Positions 28,196 to 37,322 of a stretch of DNA of 64,000 nt are shown here, piece by piece. The notes under the pieces are model-generated. The model saw only the letters and a list, made by a program, of their open reading frames with translations. It searched no databases and was not told the origin of the DNA. The stretch is taken from assembly GCA_001411745.2 (NCBI GenBank), contig LIQB01000002.1, positions 125,892-189,891 on the forward strand, given 5' to 3'. The stretch comes from Psychrobacter glacincola. GTDB taxonomy: Bacteria > Pseudomonadota > Gammaproteobacteria > Pseudomonadales > Moraxellaceae. Numbering within the stretch: position 1 is the stretch's first letter; every line of letters starts with the position of its first letter. Position numbers and translations under genes: made by a program.

Positions 28196-28229
28196 AAAAG
28201 GGTGGGTTATTTATAACGCACCCTTTTTA
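28196..28229. terminator. Bidirectional intrinsic terminator
   Basis: AAAAAGGGTG-GTTAT pairs with ATAAC-CACCCTTTTT around a very short loop. It can end the plus-strand gene at 27774 and the minus-strand lipoprotein gene at 28305. Confidence 0.85.
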
Positions 28230-28304
28230 TGGTCTTATTTTAATGTCTTAAAACTTGAATGTTGTGCAACCATATCTACTACACATCAGTAGATATATCA
28301 TATT

Positions 28305-28694
28305 TTATTTCATAAAACTGGTATAGCAACTTTGTAGAGATTTTGCGACGACTTTCGTGACCAGCTGTGTGCGATATTGCGAATCGATAGCAGCATTGCC
28401 CAATTCAACGAGTGTCACTTGCTGCGGCGCTTGCTCACTGACGCAGCCACAAACATTACTTTTTACGGCTTCTTGTTGTGTATCGGTCATAGCCACGCTA
28501 GCCACACGCCAAGCAGTTTGCTTTTCAATCTGACTGCGGCATTGGTTATCAATCGCTGATTTAAAGACATTCATACCAATCTCATTTGCAGTACCGATAG
28601 CAGTACCTGCATTATTGTTCATGCCACCAGTCGTCGTGCATCCAGATAGAGCAAGGGTAGCGAGCATAGCCGTTGATATTAAGATTTTTTTCAT
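28305..28694 (-). CDS. Small lipoprotein of unknown function
   Basis: A 129-residue lipoprotein: a charged start, hydrophobic core and lipobox LSGC (Cys19), with a Thr/Gly/Asn-rich linker. The mature part has three further Cys residues (in NQCRSQ, NVCGCVS) and one near the C-terminus (QSCYTSF), likely forming disulphides in the periplasm. The ATG has AAGGATC upstream. I see no named domain. Confidence 0.8.
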   Translation of the reverse strand: MKKILISTAMLATLALSGCTTTGGMNNNAGTAIGTANEIGMNVFKSAIDNQCRSQIEKQTAWRVASVAMTDTQQEAVKSNVCGCVSEQAPQQVTLVELGNAAIDSQYRTQLVTKVVAKSLQSCYTSFMK

Positions 28695-28890
28695 GGGTCT
28701 GATCCTTTAAGATTTTTATTGGTTTGAAGGTTTATGCTTAATAAAAACTGGCATTTGGTACGAGTTGATGTTTGCTAGTTGACATGTATTTTTTCCAAGC
28801 AGGTCGTATATTATCAGCAAAACTTATCAATAACACCACCAACTATTATTAGTATTGAATAAAGCTTTTTTTTATCAAAGCTTGACGTTA

Positions 28891-29124
28891 TTAATCCAGC
28901 CACGCATAGGGGTGATAATATGCATAGGCTTTATAACCAATATAGCCGACAATCATCAATAAACCACCGACGATAAATAACCAAGTGGTGAGGTGTTCCC
29001 ACGAACAATCATCAAGATGGTCATTAAACGCCGCCGAAATACTGGCGATGAAAAGAATGAGGCAACCTAGTAGCAGTATCAGTGTTGACGTGAGCTCATA
29101 ACTATCTATGCTAAAGTTTGGCAT
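28891..29124 (-). CDS. Small two-TM membrane protein
   Basis: About 77 residues with two hydrophobic helices (about residues 12-32 and 47-67) separated by an acidic loop (DHLDDCSWEH) and an aromatic C-terminus (YKAYAYYHPYAW). The ATG at 29124 is preferred over the TTG at 29136. No family is recognised. The hydrophobic pattern supports a real gene, but ribosome-binding evidence is weak. Confidence 0.55.
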   Translation of the reverse strand: MPNFSIDSYELTSTLILLLGCLILFIASISAAFNDHLDDCSWEHLTTWLFIVGGLLMIVGYIGYKAYAYYHPYAWLD

Positions 29125-29191
29125 ACCATAATCCAAGAATAAAATTTATCTTACTTTAACGAGTTCATTAACTGAGAGAGGTGAAATATTC

Positions 29192-29302
29192 ATGAAGTAT
29201 TGCTATATTTGGGTAGCGTGTTTATTATTTTCCACTGTTAATGCTATGCATCGAGATATCATGAAACATGCATGGACAGGAATATTTATTTCATCAAAAT
29301 AG
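29192..29302 (+). CDS. Possible 36-residue secreted peptide, or remnant of a longer gene
   Basis: An ATG preceded by GAGAGAGGTG at good spacing opens a 36-residue frame with a convincing signal peptide (MKYCYIWVACLLFSTVNA). The mature part would be only about 18 residues, stopping at TAG 29300. Either it is a tiny secreted peptide or it is the truncated 5' end of a decayed gene. It overlaps the start region of the next frame. Confidence 0.35.
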   Translation: MKYCYIWVACLLFSTVNAMHRDIMKHAWTGIFISSK

Positions 29303-29328
29303 GTTTCCTAAATTCAATTAGAGATTCA

Positions 29329-29643
29329 ATGGATAAAAAGCTATCAATACCCTGTCTTTTAATTGCTTTGACACTCAGCCTTTTTTTTATAAGAAGTGTA
29401 TATGTGATGTCTGATTATCACGTACAGCAGTGTCATTGGAAAGGCTCTACATCAAAAGTCATGGGAGATGGATTTAGTTTTGATAACGATGTTCGGCTCA
29501 AAGATGGCGTCATTTTCATAAAGAACAAACCAGCGGCAAAAATAATGGTTAGAAAGTATCGTCCTTATGCAGATAACATTATTATAATTAGTGACATAGA
29601 GTATTTTGAGTTAGAGATGTATTATGAAAAAGGCTATTATTAA
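29329..29643 (+). CDS. Hypothetical membrane-anchored protein
   Basis: About 104 residues from the ATG at 29329: a basic start, one TM or uncleaved signal segment (about residues 5-25), then a hydrophilic domain with DGFSFDNDVRLKDGVIFIKN and an aromatic C-terminus. No family recognised. Ribosome-binding evidence is weak (AGAG upstream), and the tracked start at 29272 is an alternative. A terminator follows 37 bases later. Confidence 0.5.
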   Translation: MDKKLSIPCLLIALTLSLFFIRSVYVMSDYHVQQCHWKGSTSKVMGDGFSFDNDVRLKDGVIFIKNKPAAKIMVRKYRPYADNIIIISDIEYFELEMYYEKGYY

Positions 29644-29680
29644 ATTGAAAAATTAAACCCATATATACGTAGCTCAGCAT

Positions 29681-29718
29681 AAAAAAACCAGCTAAGGCAA
29701 TGGCTCTTAGCTGGTTTT
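29681..29718. terminator. Bidirectional intrinsic terminator
   Basis: A 13-bp stem (AAAACCAGCTAAG / CTTAGCTGGTTTT) around an 8-base loop between convergent genes. Confidence 0.88.
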
Positions 29719-29752
29719 ATCTTATAAAGTTGATGTCAGTTTTTTAACTGTT

Positions 29753-30268
29753 TTAGACATTTTTACCGTGTTGCTTTTGCTGAATGTCTTTTGCGAGCTT
29801 GTAGCACTCATTGATGTGGTCATTGGCGATTTTTTTGAAAATCATATAGCCCATTGTAGCAGCAACCATTTGACCCCCTAATGGGATAAATTTCGTTACT
29901 TGTTTGGCAGCGATACGACCACCAAAGCCTTGTACGGTCTTTTTAACAATACCACGTGTCGCCATCAACCCTGCAAAATCGACAGTACGATCTTTTAATG
30001 CACCCCAATGAATGGCTCGTGATTCTAAATCAACTGCCGCCTTACGATCTTCAAGTAAGCCAAATCGCTCGCTAATGTCAGGTAATAGTTGAGTAAGCAT
30101 ACCTGCATCTACTGCGACATCAAAAAATGGTACAGGAACGATGGCAACACCAGCAGAATATTTGGCGCGTTTTTTAACCAGCTTTTGACATTCTTTTTTT
30201 ACTTGTTCAAGATCCAAGCTAGGGTCAATGGTATTTGGTAACTTTTCAGCCAGTGGTGTGGTTTTCAT
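29753..30268 (-). CDS. DUF697/YcjF-like protein
   Basis: A 171-residue protein. AKYSAGVAIVPVPFFDVAVDAGMLTQLLPDI and the C-terminal KFIPLGGQMVAATMGYMIFKKIANDHI match the pattern of DUF697-type domains: two amphipathic or hydrophobic hairpins with VPxPFxD and Gly-rich motifs. These domains often follow GTPases, but no GTPase gene is adjacent. The start has AAGGATG upstream. Function unknown; membrane association likely. Confidence 0.65.
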   Translation of the reverse strand: MKTTPLAEKLPNTIDPSLDLEQVKKECQKLVKKRAKYSAGVAIVPVPFFDVAVDAGMLTQLLPDISERFGLLEDRKAAVDLESRAIHWGALKDRTVDFAGLMATRGIVKKTVQGFGGRIAAKQVTKFIPLGGQMVAATMGYMIFKKIANDHINECYKLAKDIQQKQHGKNV

Positions 30269-30575
30269 AAAGCATCCTTATAAATGGTTAAAATAAAAAA
30301 TCAAATCTCAATAGATAGCAAGTATCTCAGTTGCTTACCATTTTATGGATTTCTGAGCGGCATACAATCATTGCTTTGTAGCAAAATGCAGAAAAATGCA
30401 GTCGCTATACACCGTTTTTGTAAATGAAATATTATGCATATTATATGGATAGAGTATGAGTTGTTTACTCTATGCTAGTATTAAAATATGGTTTATCACA
30501 ATGTACTGCAACAAAAAACGATAAACCAAGCCGCCAAAAATTGTCATTGTGACCCTCTGCTAAAGCCAGTAGAAT
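30269..30575. other. Intergenic region
   Basis: About 307 bases between divergent genes. A short direct repeat AAAATGCAG...AAAATGCAG occurs near 30382. Otherwise I see nothing beyond the expected promoters for recJ and the DUF697-like gene. Confidence 0.5.
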
Positions 30576-32411
30576 ATGCACATGCTAAATTTAACCCCCC
30601 GTTATACCAGCACTCGCATCGACGAGTTGCCCGCCGCGCTGCAACCACTTGCCGCCCAATCATTGACGCTTGCCCGCTTATACGCAGGTCGCGGCATTAC
30701 TCAGCCTGATGAGCTAGAGACGCAACTCTCTGCGCTATTGCCAGCCGAAATGCTACATGGTGTCACCGAAGCAGTGCGTCTATTAGACGTCGCCATCGAT
30801 GACGGTCAGCGTATCCTTATCGTGGGTGATTTTGACTGTGATGGTGCGACCAGTACCGCATTAATGATGCGTGCGCTTACAAAAATGGGCGCAGTCGTTG
30901 ACTTTTTAGTGCCCGACCGATTTAAGTACGGCTATGGTTTGACACCAGAAATTGTCGAATTGGGTATTGAGAAGTATCATCCTGAGGTGATAGTGACCGT
31001 CGATAACGGTATCTCAAGCCATGAAGGCGTGGCACGTGCGCAAGCCGATGGCATCACTGTGATTATTACCGATCATCATTTGACGACCAAAGAAACACCG
31101 CCTGCGGAGGCTGTGGTTAATCCCAATCAGCTCGATTGCCACTTTAGCAGTAAAGCGCTCGTAGGGGTAGGCGTGGCATTTTATGTGCTTGGACGCTTAG
31201 CCAAGCTGCGCCGCGAAGCCGGTAAATCTACCGTGCAAGTGAGTCAATATTTGGATTTGGTGGCATTAGGGACGATTGCTGACGTTGGGGTGCTTGATAA
31301 AAACAATCGCATTTTAGTGCATCATGGACTGGCGGCTATCCGCCAAGGGCGCTGCTCGCTCGGTATCTTGGCACTCCTTGAACAAGCAGGGCGAGATCCT
31401 AAACAGTTGCAGGCACAAGATTTTGGGTTTGTCTTAGGACCTCGTATCAATGCCGCTGGTCGTATGGATAATATGCGCATCGGTATTGAGTGTTTGTTGA
31501 CGGATGACTGGAGTACGGCGCAGCGTTTGGCGCAAGAGCTTGAGCAGTTAAACCGGGCGCGTCGACAGGTAGAAGGTGAGATGCGCGCGCAAGCGGATAA
31601 CATCGTACAGACATTAGCCGCTGCGGATACAGACATGGACGATGAGGCTACGGCGGATAACCGTGAAAGCGGCGATGTTATTGTTCAAAATAGATCTGAG
31701 AAAAAGACGAATAATAATCATAAACGCAGTATCGTTTTATATCAAGATGATTGGCATCAAGGCGTCATCGGCATTGTCGCTGGACGGTTAAAAGAAAGTC
31801 ATTATTTGCCAAGTATCGTCTTTGCTCCTGCGGACACAGAGCGTACCGCTGAAGATGACCCTATCAAAGGCTCGGCGCGTTCTATCGCTGGCGTGCACAT
31901 TCGTGATGCGATTGAGCAGGTTGCCGAGCGCCATCCTGATTTAATCAGTCATTTTGGTGGTCATGCGATGGCAGCAGGCTTAACGATCAAACGTCGTAAC
32001 TTCGATGGGTTTGTTATGGCTTTTAATGACGTCATGGCACAGATGGATAATGAAGTGTTTGCTGAGCAAAAATTCACTGATGGCGAGTTGCAGGCGAGTG
32101 ACTTTAGCTTGTGGTTTGCTGAACACTTAGCTGATGCCAATATTTGGGGTCATGGCTTTGCACCGCCAATATTTGATGGGGTCTTTGAAGTGTTAAGCTT
32201 TAAGATATTAAAAGATAAGCACCTTAAGCTTTCGCTGCGTTACCCTGATGTGCAATATCCGATTGAAGCAATTTATTTTAACTTTGATAGCGAGATATGG
32301 GATTATCGTGCAGAAAAAGTGCATGTACTATTTCAGCTAGACATCAACGAGTGGAACGGCAAACAAAGTCTACAGTTGATGGTAAGGGATTTAGCAGTCG
32401 TACAGGAATGA
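30576..32411 (+). CDS. recJ: Single-stranded-DNA-specific exonuclease RecJ
   Basis: A 611-residue RecJ. DHH-superfamily motifs are intact: ILIVGDFDCDGATSTAL (motif I), VTVDNGIS, IITDHHLTTKE (DHH), and GPRINAAGRMD. The DHHA1 motif SHFGGHAMAAG is present in the second half, followed by the OB-fold region ending in SLQLMVRD. RecJ degrades 5' ends of ssDNA in recombination and mismatch repair. An acidic, Asn/Lys-rich insertion at about residues 347-382 lies between the two catalytic lobes and is probably a flexible linker. It ends shortly before a terminator. Confidence 0.96.
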   Translation: MHMLNLTPRYTSTRIDELPAALQPLAAQSLTLARLYAGRGITQPDELETQLSALLPAEMLHGVTEAVRLLDVAIDDGQRILIVGDFDCDGATSTALMMRALTKMGAVVDFLVPDRFKYGYGLTPEIVELGIEKYHPEVIVTVDNGISSHEGVARAQADGITVIITDHHLTTKETPPAEAVVNPNQLDCHFSSKALVGVGVAFYVLGRLAKLRREAGKSTVQVSQYLDLVALGTIADVGVLDKNNRILVHHGLAAIRQGRCSLGILALLEQAGRDPKQLQAQDFGFVLGPRINAAGRMDNMRIGIECLLTDDWSTAQRLAQELEQLNRARRQVEGEMRAQADNIVQTLAAADTDMDDEATADNRESGDVIVQNRSEKKTNNNHKRSIVLYQDDWHQGVIGIVAGRLKESHYLPSIVFAPADTERTAEDDPIKGSARSIAGVHIRDAIEQVAERHPDLISHFGGHAMAAGLTIKRRNFDGFVMAFNDVMAQMDNEVFAEQKFTDGELQASDFSLWFAEHLADANIWGHGFAPPIFDGVFEVLSFKILKDKHLKLSLRYPDVQYPIEAIYFNFDSEIWDYRAEKVHVLFQLDINEWNGKQSLQLMVRDLAVVQE

Positions 32412-32453
32412 TAGCATTATCTTATTATAAGATACTCAACCAGTAGCAAATAT

Positions 32454-32486
32454 AGCGTCGACTTTGTTTAAGGTTGACGCTTTTTT
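32454..32486 (+). terminator. Intrinsic terminator after recJ
   Basis: AGCGTCGAC pairs with GTTGACGCT, followed by TTTTTT. It just touches the stop codon of the convergent gene at 32485. Confidence 0.8.
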
Positions 32487-33150
32487 AGTATTTCCATTCG
32501 ATGATTGGAAACTGCCAGTCATAACGAATGGCGAGCATGCGTAAGGTAAAAATAGTACTCATAGTAGCGATGTCAGCAATCCAAGCTGTCACACCCAGAT
32601 TGTGTAGTGCAAAATAGAGGATGCCGCCAGCCAAAGCTGCCGAAATATAAATCTCTTGCTGCAACACCAGCGGAATCTCATTGCAGATCATATCGCGGAT
32701 GATACCGCCGACAATGATGGTGATCACCCCAAGTAATAATGCCACGGGCACATTTGCACCCATACTATCGGCAACCTTGATACCGATTAAGGTAAAAACT
32801 GACAGTCCAATAGTATCTGAGAGTTTGAGGAACTTATTAACGCGTTTAGAGTTGGGATGAAAGAATATTTGCATCACTAATGAAGAGAGGGTGATAACAG
32901 TCAGGTAGCTCATATCCACCATCCAAAATAGTGGATGGCGATCTAAAATGACATCACGCACAGTACCGCCACCAATAGCGGTGACAATAGACACCAGTAA
33001 ACAACCAAAAACATCGAAATTTTTATGTTTTGCCAGTATCGTGCCTGAAATACTACAAGCGATAATACCAATCATATCAAAAAGATAAATGAGAGAGCGT
33101 GGGTCAAACGTAGTGATTAGTGCTGAAGGGTTCAATGCGATAGCCAGCAT
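32485..33150 (-). CDS. TRIC/UPF0126 family membrane protein, first of two paralogues
   Basis: About 221 residues with seven predicted TM segments arranged as two repeated halves. Each half carries the family's glycine motif: TAIGGGTVRDVIL and IIVGGIIRDMI, both with GG.xRD. YadS-type proteins of this family are homologous to trimeric intracellular cation channels; in bacteria some relatives are linked to glycine use. The ATG at 33150 is preferred to the upstream TTG. A second copy, roughly half identical, lies at 33412 on the same strand, with a MITE-like repeat between. Confidence 0.85.
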   Translation of the reverse strand: MLAIALNPSALITTFDPRSLIYLFDMIGIIACSISGTILAKHKNFDVFGCLLVSIVTAIGGGTVRDVILDRHPLFWMVDMSYLTVITLSSLVMQIFFHPNSKRVNKFLKLSDTIGLSVFTLIGIKVADSMGANVPVALLLGVITIIVGGIIRDMICNEIPLVLQQEIYISAALAGGILYFALHNLGVTAWIADIATMSTIFTLRMLAIRYDWQFPIIEWKY

Positions 33151-33214
33151 GAGCAAGTCTCACTAAGTGTGTATGATGATTGTCTGATTATTATAAGCCA
33201 ATGCAGTAGAGCTT

Positions 33215-33387
33215 AGGGCGTGTCCTCATTTTAAAAATGGTGATAAAAATGAGATAAATTACCTTCAAACAAGGAAAGTAGCGCAAATAATATCGAGATA
33301 TTAAGAAGCTATTTGACGATGTTTGGCAAAATTTAGCTATTTTTAGGCCATTTAGAAAGTAAACGATTGAATTGAGGACACGCCCTA
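33215..33387 (-). repeat. MITE-like repeat, copy B (~173 bp, inverted relative to copy A)
   Basis: Begins AGGGCGTGTCCTCA and ends with its complement TGAGGACACGCCCT. The interior matches copy A on the other strand nearly base for base (for example AATATCGAGATATT in the middle). It lies in the 261-base gap between the two TRIC paralogues, upstream of 32485. Confidence 0.87.
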
Positions 33388-33411
33388 GTGTTTAAACCAT
33401 ATATATCAGTC

Positions 33412-34047
33412 TTATTTCACCAAACGTATAGAAGGCAGGTGCCAATCAAAACGTAATGCTAGCATCCGTAAAGCAAAGATAACGCCCAGCATAACAAACT
33501 CGTTCAACCCAGCATTTACACCCAAACGATCAAGCAGTAGATAAGTGGTCGAACCTACAATACTAGCAGAGATATAAATCTCGCGTTGAAGTAACAGTGG
33601 TATCTCATTACAGATGATATCGCGTAGCAGACCACCAATAATAGCCGTCCAAACCCCCATCATAATAGCGATAATAGCTGACATATCTTGTGTCAATGCT
33701 ATCTTAAAACCGATCACGCTAAAAGCCGCCAACCCAATGGCATCAAACAGCTTCAATGCCTTATCAATCTTATGATACAGATGAAAGAATATTTGTAAAA
33801 TAAGCGATGTCACTGTGATGACGATCACATAATTGAGGTCAGTCATCCAAAAGAGCGGATGACGGTCTAGCGCCATATCACGTAGTGTACCGCCGCCGAT
33901 AGCATTGACCATCGCAACCAAGATACAGCCTGCAATATCAAAGCCTTTGTGCTGTGCCAGCAATGTACCTGCGATCGCACAAGCAATCACACCAACCATA
34001 TCTAATAAATATAATAAAATATCAGGAAAAATTAAATCATTAACCAT
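33412..34047 (-). CDS. TRIC/UPF0126 family membrane protein, second paralogue
   Basis: A 211-residue protein with the same seven-TM, two-repeat plan. The two glycine motifs are NAIGGGTLRDMAL and AIIGGLLRDII, and LDRHPLFWM and CNEIPLLLQREIYISAS are shared with the neighbour. The ATG at 34047 is clear. The pair probably arose by tandem duplication followed by substantial divergence. The ion or metabolite transported is unknown. Confidence 0.85.
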   Translation of the reverse strand: MVNDLIFPDILLYLLDMVGVIACAIAGTLLAQHKGFDIAGCILVAMVNAIGGGTLRDMALDRHPLFWMTDLNYVIVITVTSLILQIFFHLYHKIDKALKLFDAIGLAAFSVIGFKIALTQDMSAIIAIMMGVWTAIIGGLLRDIICNEIPLLLQREIYISASIVGSTTYLLLDRLGVNAGLNEFVMLGVIFALRMLALRFDWHLPSIRLVK

Positions 34048-34168
34048 GATTATATTACCAATATAATGGCCATCAAAATAGATTGGCTGGGCTGGGCTGG
34101 ACTAGTTTGGTTTTGAAGTTGTTTATATCAATAATTTAAGTAGAGTTAACCTAACTTTAGGTAGTAGT

Positions 34169-35323
34169 TTAGCCATCTTTTGCAAATAGAATAAGCCCAA
34201 CAATAATCAGAGCAATACCTATTAAACCCATCGCTGATGGCAAAGTATTATTGAGCAATAGCATACCGCCAATTAAGGCAAATATCACTTCACTTGCCTG
34301 AGTGGCATCAACCCCAGCCACTTCGCTTGAAGTTTCCGCTTTTTCACGGGCATATAAAAAGATACTGGTTGCCGCCACGCCTGCCAATAGAGCCACAAGT
34401 AAGGTATTGAATACCTGCTTAGTATCAGGCAAATCCGGATGAACGACAAGACCCAAAACCAACCAAAATGGCAAACTGCCCAAGGTCATTAACCATACTT
34501 TGTTAAAGGCATTTTGTAGGAGGGTGGTTTTGATAGCAGGTATACGTGCGATTAAAGTTTGCAGCAAAGAGCTCGGCAAGGTTTGAGTGGGGTGGTTAAG
34601 GTTTAAGGAATCGACCGCGTCCGCCGTATAACTTATATCGGCTGACAATGCAGGTGCTTCTGTAATAAGTGAGGTAGTTTTTTTACTAATCTCGTTGGCT
34701 TGGATATCAATTTTTTGAGTGCTGGTAAGCTCGGCACTACGCTTGCGCGCATTGTAAGATACCTGCCAAACCAACTGGTTACCAATGGGATAGCTAAAGG
34801 CGGCTATTAGGGCAGGCACGGCACCATAAAGCAGCATATCTTTCATAGGCACTGCATCAGTATCTAGCAAAGAAGCGGCATGCAGTCCTTCACTGATATT
34901 GACCAGTACCACACCAGCAAATACTAATAACGCATATGCAATGAATTTTTTATCAAAACGTTGTCCGAATGCTAGCAAAACGAGTAGGCTTGCGACCACT
35001 GTAAACATAAAAGTCGCGGCGACTACCCAGCCTGCGACATGATCAGCCGCGTAACAGATTCCTGTATAAAAAATTCCAAAACCAATACTGCCCGTAATAC
35101 ACCAAAAGCCCCAATGTTGACGGAATATAGTCATCAGCTCTGTAATACGCCCAAAACCATGCTGCATAATTATAATAGCCGTGAGTATTAGCCACATAAA
35201 TGCATAGCGAAGGCTAGCTGACCAAAACCAATGCCCACCAGCCGCACTCATAACTTCGTTTAACACAAACGTCGAGCTAAAAAATGCCCCCGATAATAAG
35301 CCCAATAAAATGAGTTTGACCAT
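34169..35323 (-). CDS. Drug/metabolite transporter superfamily exporter (EmrE-like)
   Basis: A 384-residue membrane protein with about ten hydrophobic helices, starting with VKLILLGLLSGAFFSSTFVLNE. It matches the multidrug-resistance efflux (EmrE-type) branch of the DMT superfamily. Between the two five-helix halves sits an unusually long hydrophilic insertion of about 75 residues (about 195-270), Ser/Thr/Asp-rich. The ATG follows GATAGGAATATAGGT. The substrate cannot be predicted. Confidence 0.82.
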   Translation of the reverse strand: MVKLILLGLLSGAFFSSTFVLNEVMSAAGGHWFWSASLRYAFMWLILTAIIIMQHGFGRITELMTIFRQHWGFWCITGSIGFGIFYTGICYAADHVAGWVVAATFMFTVVASLLVLLAFGQRFDKKFIAYALLVFAGVVLVNISEGLHAASLLDTDAVPMKDMLLYGAVPALIAAFSYPIGNQLVWQVSYNARKRSAELTSTQKIDIQANEISKKTTSLITEAPALSADISYTADAVDSLNLNHPTQTLPSSLLQTLIARIPAIKTTLLQNAFNKVWLMTLGSLPFWLVLGLVVHPDLPDTKQVFNTLLVALLAGVAATSIFLYAREKAETSSEVAGVDATQASEVIFALIGGMLLLNNTLPSAMGLIGIALIIVGLILFAKDG

Positions 35324-35384
35324 ACCTATATTCCTATCCTTGGGTCGCTATTTATGTTGAATATCCGTTTAGATGGTTGGGCTA

Positions 35385-36116
35385 TTATTTGCCTTTAGCA
35401 TCTGCCCAGATGATTTTATGCAGTTGCAATTGGAAGCGTACGGGCAGCGCGTCAGCCAACATCCATTCTGCAAGTTCGCGCGCCAACACAGGTACATCGG
35501 GGCTGACTTCTTCGTCGATATCCTCTGCGACATTAAACATCGGCGAAAACCAAACCGTATCGACCAATTCATTTAATTTATGCTCAGACAGCTTGATTTT
35601 TGCCCAGTCGTAATCTTCACGATTCATAATGACAAATTTAATTTGGTCATGCTGAGTGAGGTGGTTGAGATTTGACCATAGATTCTTATCGACTTCGCCT
35701 GAGCTTGGCGTTTTGAGATCCATGACTTTACTGACCGCTTTTGGCACGTTTGCTACCGTGAGCGCGCCTGCGGTTTCAAGCGAGATTTCATAACCGTCGC
35801 TCAGTAAGCGCTTCATTAGCTCAATGGCGTTCGGCTGAGCTAAAGGCTCGCCGCCAGTCAGACAAATACGCTTGCAAGGATAGCTTTTGATGGTCTCTAT
35901 AATGGTTTCTAGCGACTGCCGCTCGCCGCCAGTAAAGGCGTATTCAGTATCGCAATAGACACAGCGAAGTGGACAGCCAGTCAAGCGTACAAATATCGTT
36001 GGCAAGCCTGAGGTCAGCGCTTCACCTTGCAAAGAATAAAAGATTTCTGTCAAACGTAGACCTGCTTCAGGGTCAGTGACAGGAATGGCGGCGGTGCGTA
36101 ATAGTGATTCACTCAT
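35385..36116 (-). CDS. queE: 7-carboxy-7-deazaguanine synthase QueE
   Basis: A 243-residue radical SAM enzyme. TEIFYSLQGEA and the cluster-binding CPLRCVYCDTEYAF (CxxxCxxC) identify QueE, together with CLTGGEPLAQP and a C-terminal RFQLQLHKIIW. It converts 6-carboxytetrahydropterin to 7-carboxy-7-deazaguanine in queuosine biosynthesis. No other que gene is visible here. The ATG at 36116 is at the family's usual position. Confidence 0.95.
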   Translation of the reverse strand: MSESLLRTAAIPVTDPEAGLRLTEIFYSLQGEALTSGLPTIFVRLTGCPLRCVYCDTEYAFTGGERQSLETIIETIKSYPCKRICLTGGEPLAQPNAIELMKRLLSDGYEISLETAGALTVANVPKAVSKVMDLKTPSSGEVDKNLWSNLNHLTQHDQIKFVIMNREDYDWAKIKLSEHKLNELVDTVWFSPMFNVAEDIDEEVSPDVPVLARELAEWMLADALPVRFQLQLHKIIWADAKGK

Positions 36117-36263
36117 AATATGTCAAATACAGTTAAAGATTGCTAATGGGATGAGGCATTTATCAATCGTAATAAAAAGGCAGGTTCAGGTATGGGCGTT
36201 TTGCGTTTGGATAAAGCCAAACCAAAAAAAGGGATTATAACGCACCACCCTCTATTAAGCTGC

Positions 36264-36297
36264 AAAAAAGACGCTGAAGTTTTCTTCAGCGTCTTTA
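36264..36297 (-). terminator. Intrinsic terminator of dapD
   Basis: A 13-bp stem (AAAGACGCTGAAG / CTTCAGCGTCTTT) with a 4-base loop. On the minus strand a T-run follows; on the plus strand the tail is short. Confidence 0.88.
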
Positions 36298-36357
36298 ATA
36301 AAGAGTATCTGTCGCTGTCCGTACGGTTTGGGTACGAGACTATAAGTATTGGAAATA

Positions 36358-37179
36358 CTAGGCTAAACGTAATAGCTCATTGACTGATGTTTTAGCGCGG
36401 GTTTGTGCATCGACTTTTTTGACGATGATAGCAGCATATAAGCTATGCGTACCATCTTCTGATGGCAAGCTACCCGGTACGACAACAGAGCCTGCTGGTA
36501 CACGGCCACGATGAATCTCACCAGTTTCGCGATCATAAATGCGCGTTGATTGACCAATAAATACACCCATCGAGATAACAGCGCCTTCTTCGATGATTAC
36601 GCCTTCAACGATTTCAGAACGTGCACCGATGAAGCAATTGTCCTCAATAATTGTTGGATTCGCTTGTAATGGCTCTAATACACCGCCGATACCAACGCCA
36701 CCTGATAAATGCACATTTTTACCAATTTGGGCACATGAACCCACGGTCGCCCACGTATCTACCATCGCGCCTTGATCGACATACGCGCCGATGTTGACAT
36801 ACGACGGCATCAATACCGCACCTGCTGCGATGAACGAGCCTTTACGAGCAACAGCGGGTGGTACAACACGTACGCCTGATTCTTTGAACTGTGCTTCGGT
36901 CCAGTTGGCAAACTTAGTCGGAACTTTGTCATAGAATTGTACATGTTCGCCCGCTGCCTGAACATAGTTGTCGTTTAAGCGAAAAGAGAGCAAGACGGCT
37001 TTTTTTGCCCACTGATTGACGACCCATTCGCCATCCTTTTTTTCTGCAACGCGCAATGTACCGTTATCTAGTTGCTCAAGCACTTGATTAATAGCATCAC
37101 GCACGTCCTGTGGCATCGTGCTTGGGCTGTATTCGTTGCGTTTTTCAAAGGCTTGTTCGATGGTTTGTTGTAATGACAT
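36358..37179 (-). CDS. dapD: Tetrahydrodipicolinate N-succinyltransferase
   Basis: A 273-residue DapD. A helical N-terminal domain is followed by a left-handed beta helix with hexapeptide repeats (for example [36 protein letters not shown]) and a small C-terminal lobe. It succinylates tetrahydrodipicolinate in lysine and meso-diaminopimelate synthesis. The start at 37179 ([12 protein letters not shown]) has AGGAACC upstream; the tracked frame begins 11 codons earlier without support. It has its own terminator. Confidence 0.96.
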   Translation of the reverse strand: MSLQQTIEQAFEKRNEYSPSTMPQDVRDAINQVLEQLDNGTLRVAEKKDGEWVVNQWAKKAVLLSFRLNDNYVQAAGEHVQFYDKVPTKFANWTEAQFKESGVRVVPPAVARKGSFIAAGAVLMPSYVNIGAYVDQGAMVDTWATVGSCAQIGKNVHLSGGVGIGGVLEPLQANPTIIEDNCFIGARSEIVEGVIIEEGAVISMGVFIGQSTRIYDRETGEIHRGRVPAGSVVVPGSLPSEDGTHSLYAAIIVKKVDAQTRAKTSVNELLRLA

Positions 37180-37322
37180 AAAGGTTCCTAAAGTTAGTGG
37201 AAAGTAAAGCATATATTATCGTTAAATAACTCGCATGATTTGGCGTAAAAACTTGCTTGCCGTATTGTCGCTAATTTGGCGACTTTTAGCAAACGAGTTA
37301 ACCGCCAAGATGAGCGCTGCTG

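Noticed and set aside
35373-35613. Overlapping plus-strand frames at the queE 3' end.
   Set aside because: They are antisense to a conserved enzyme and have no start-site support.
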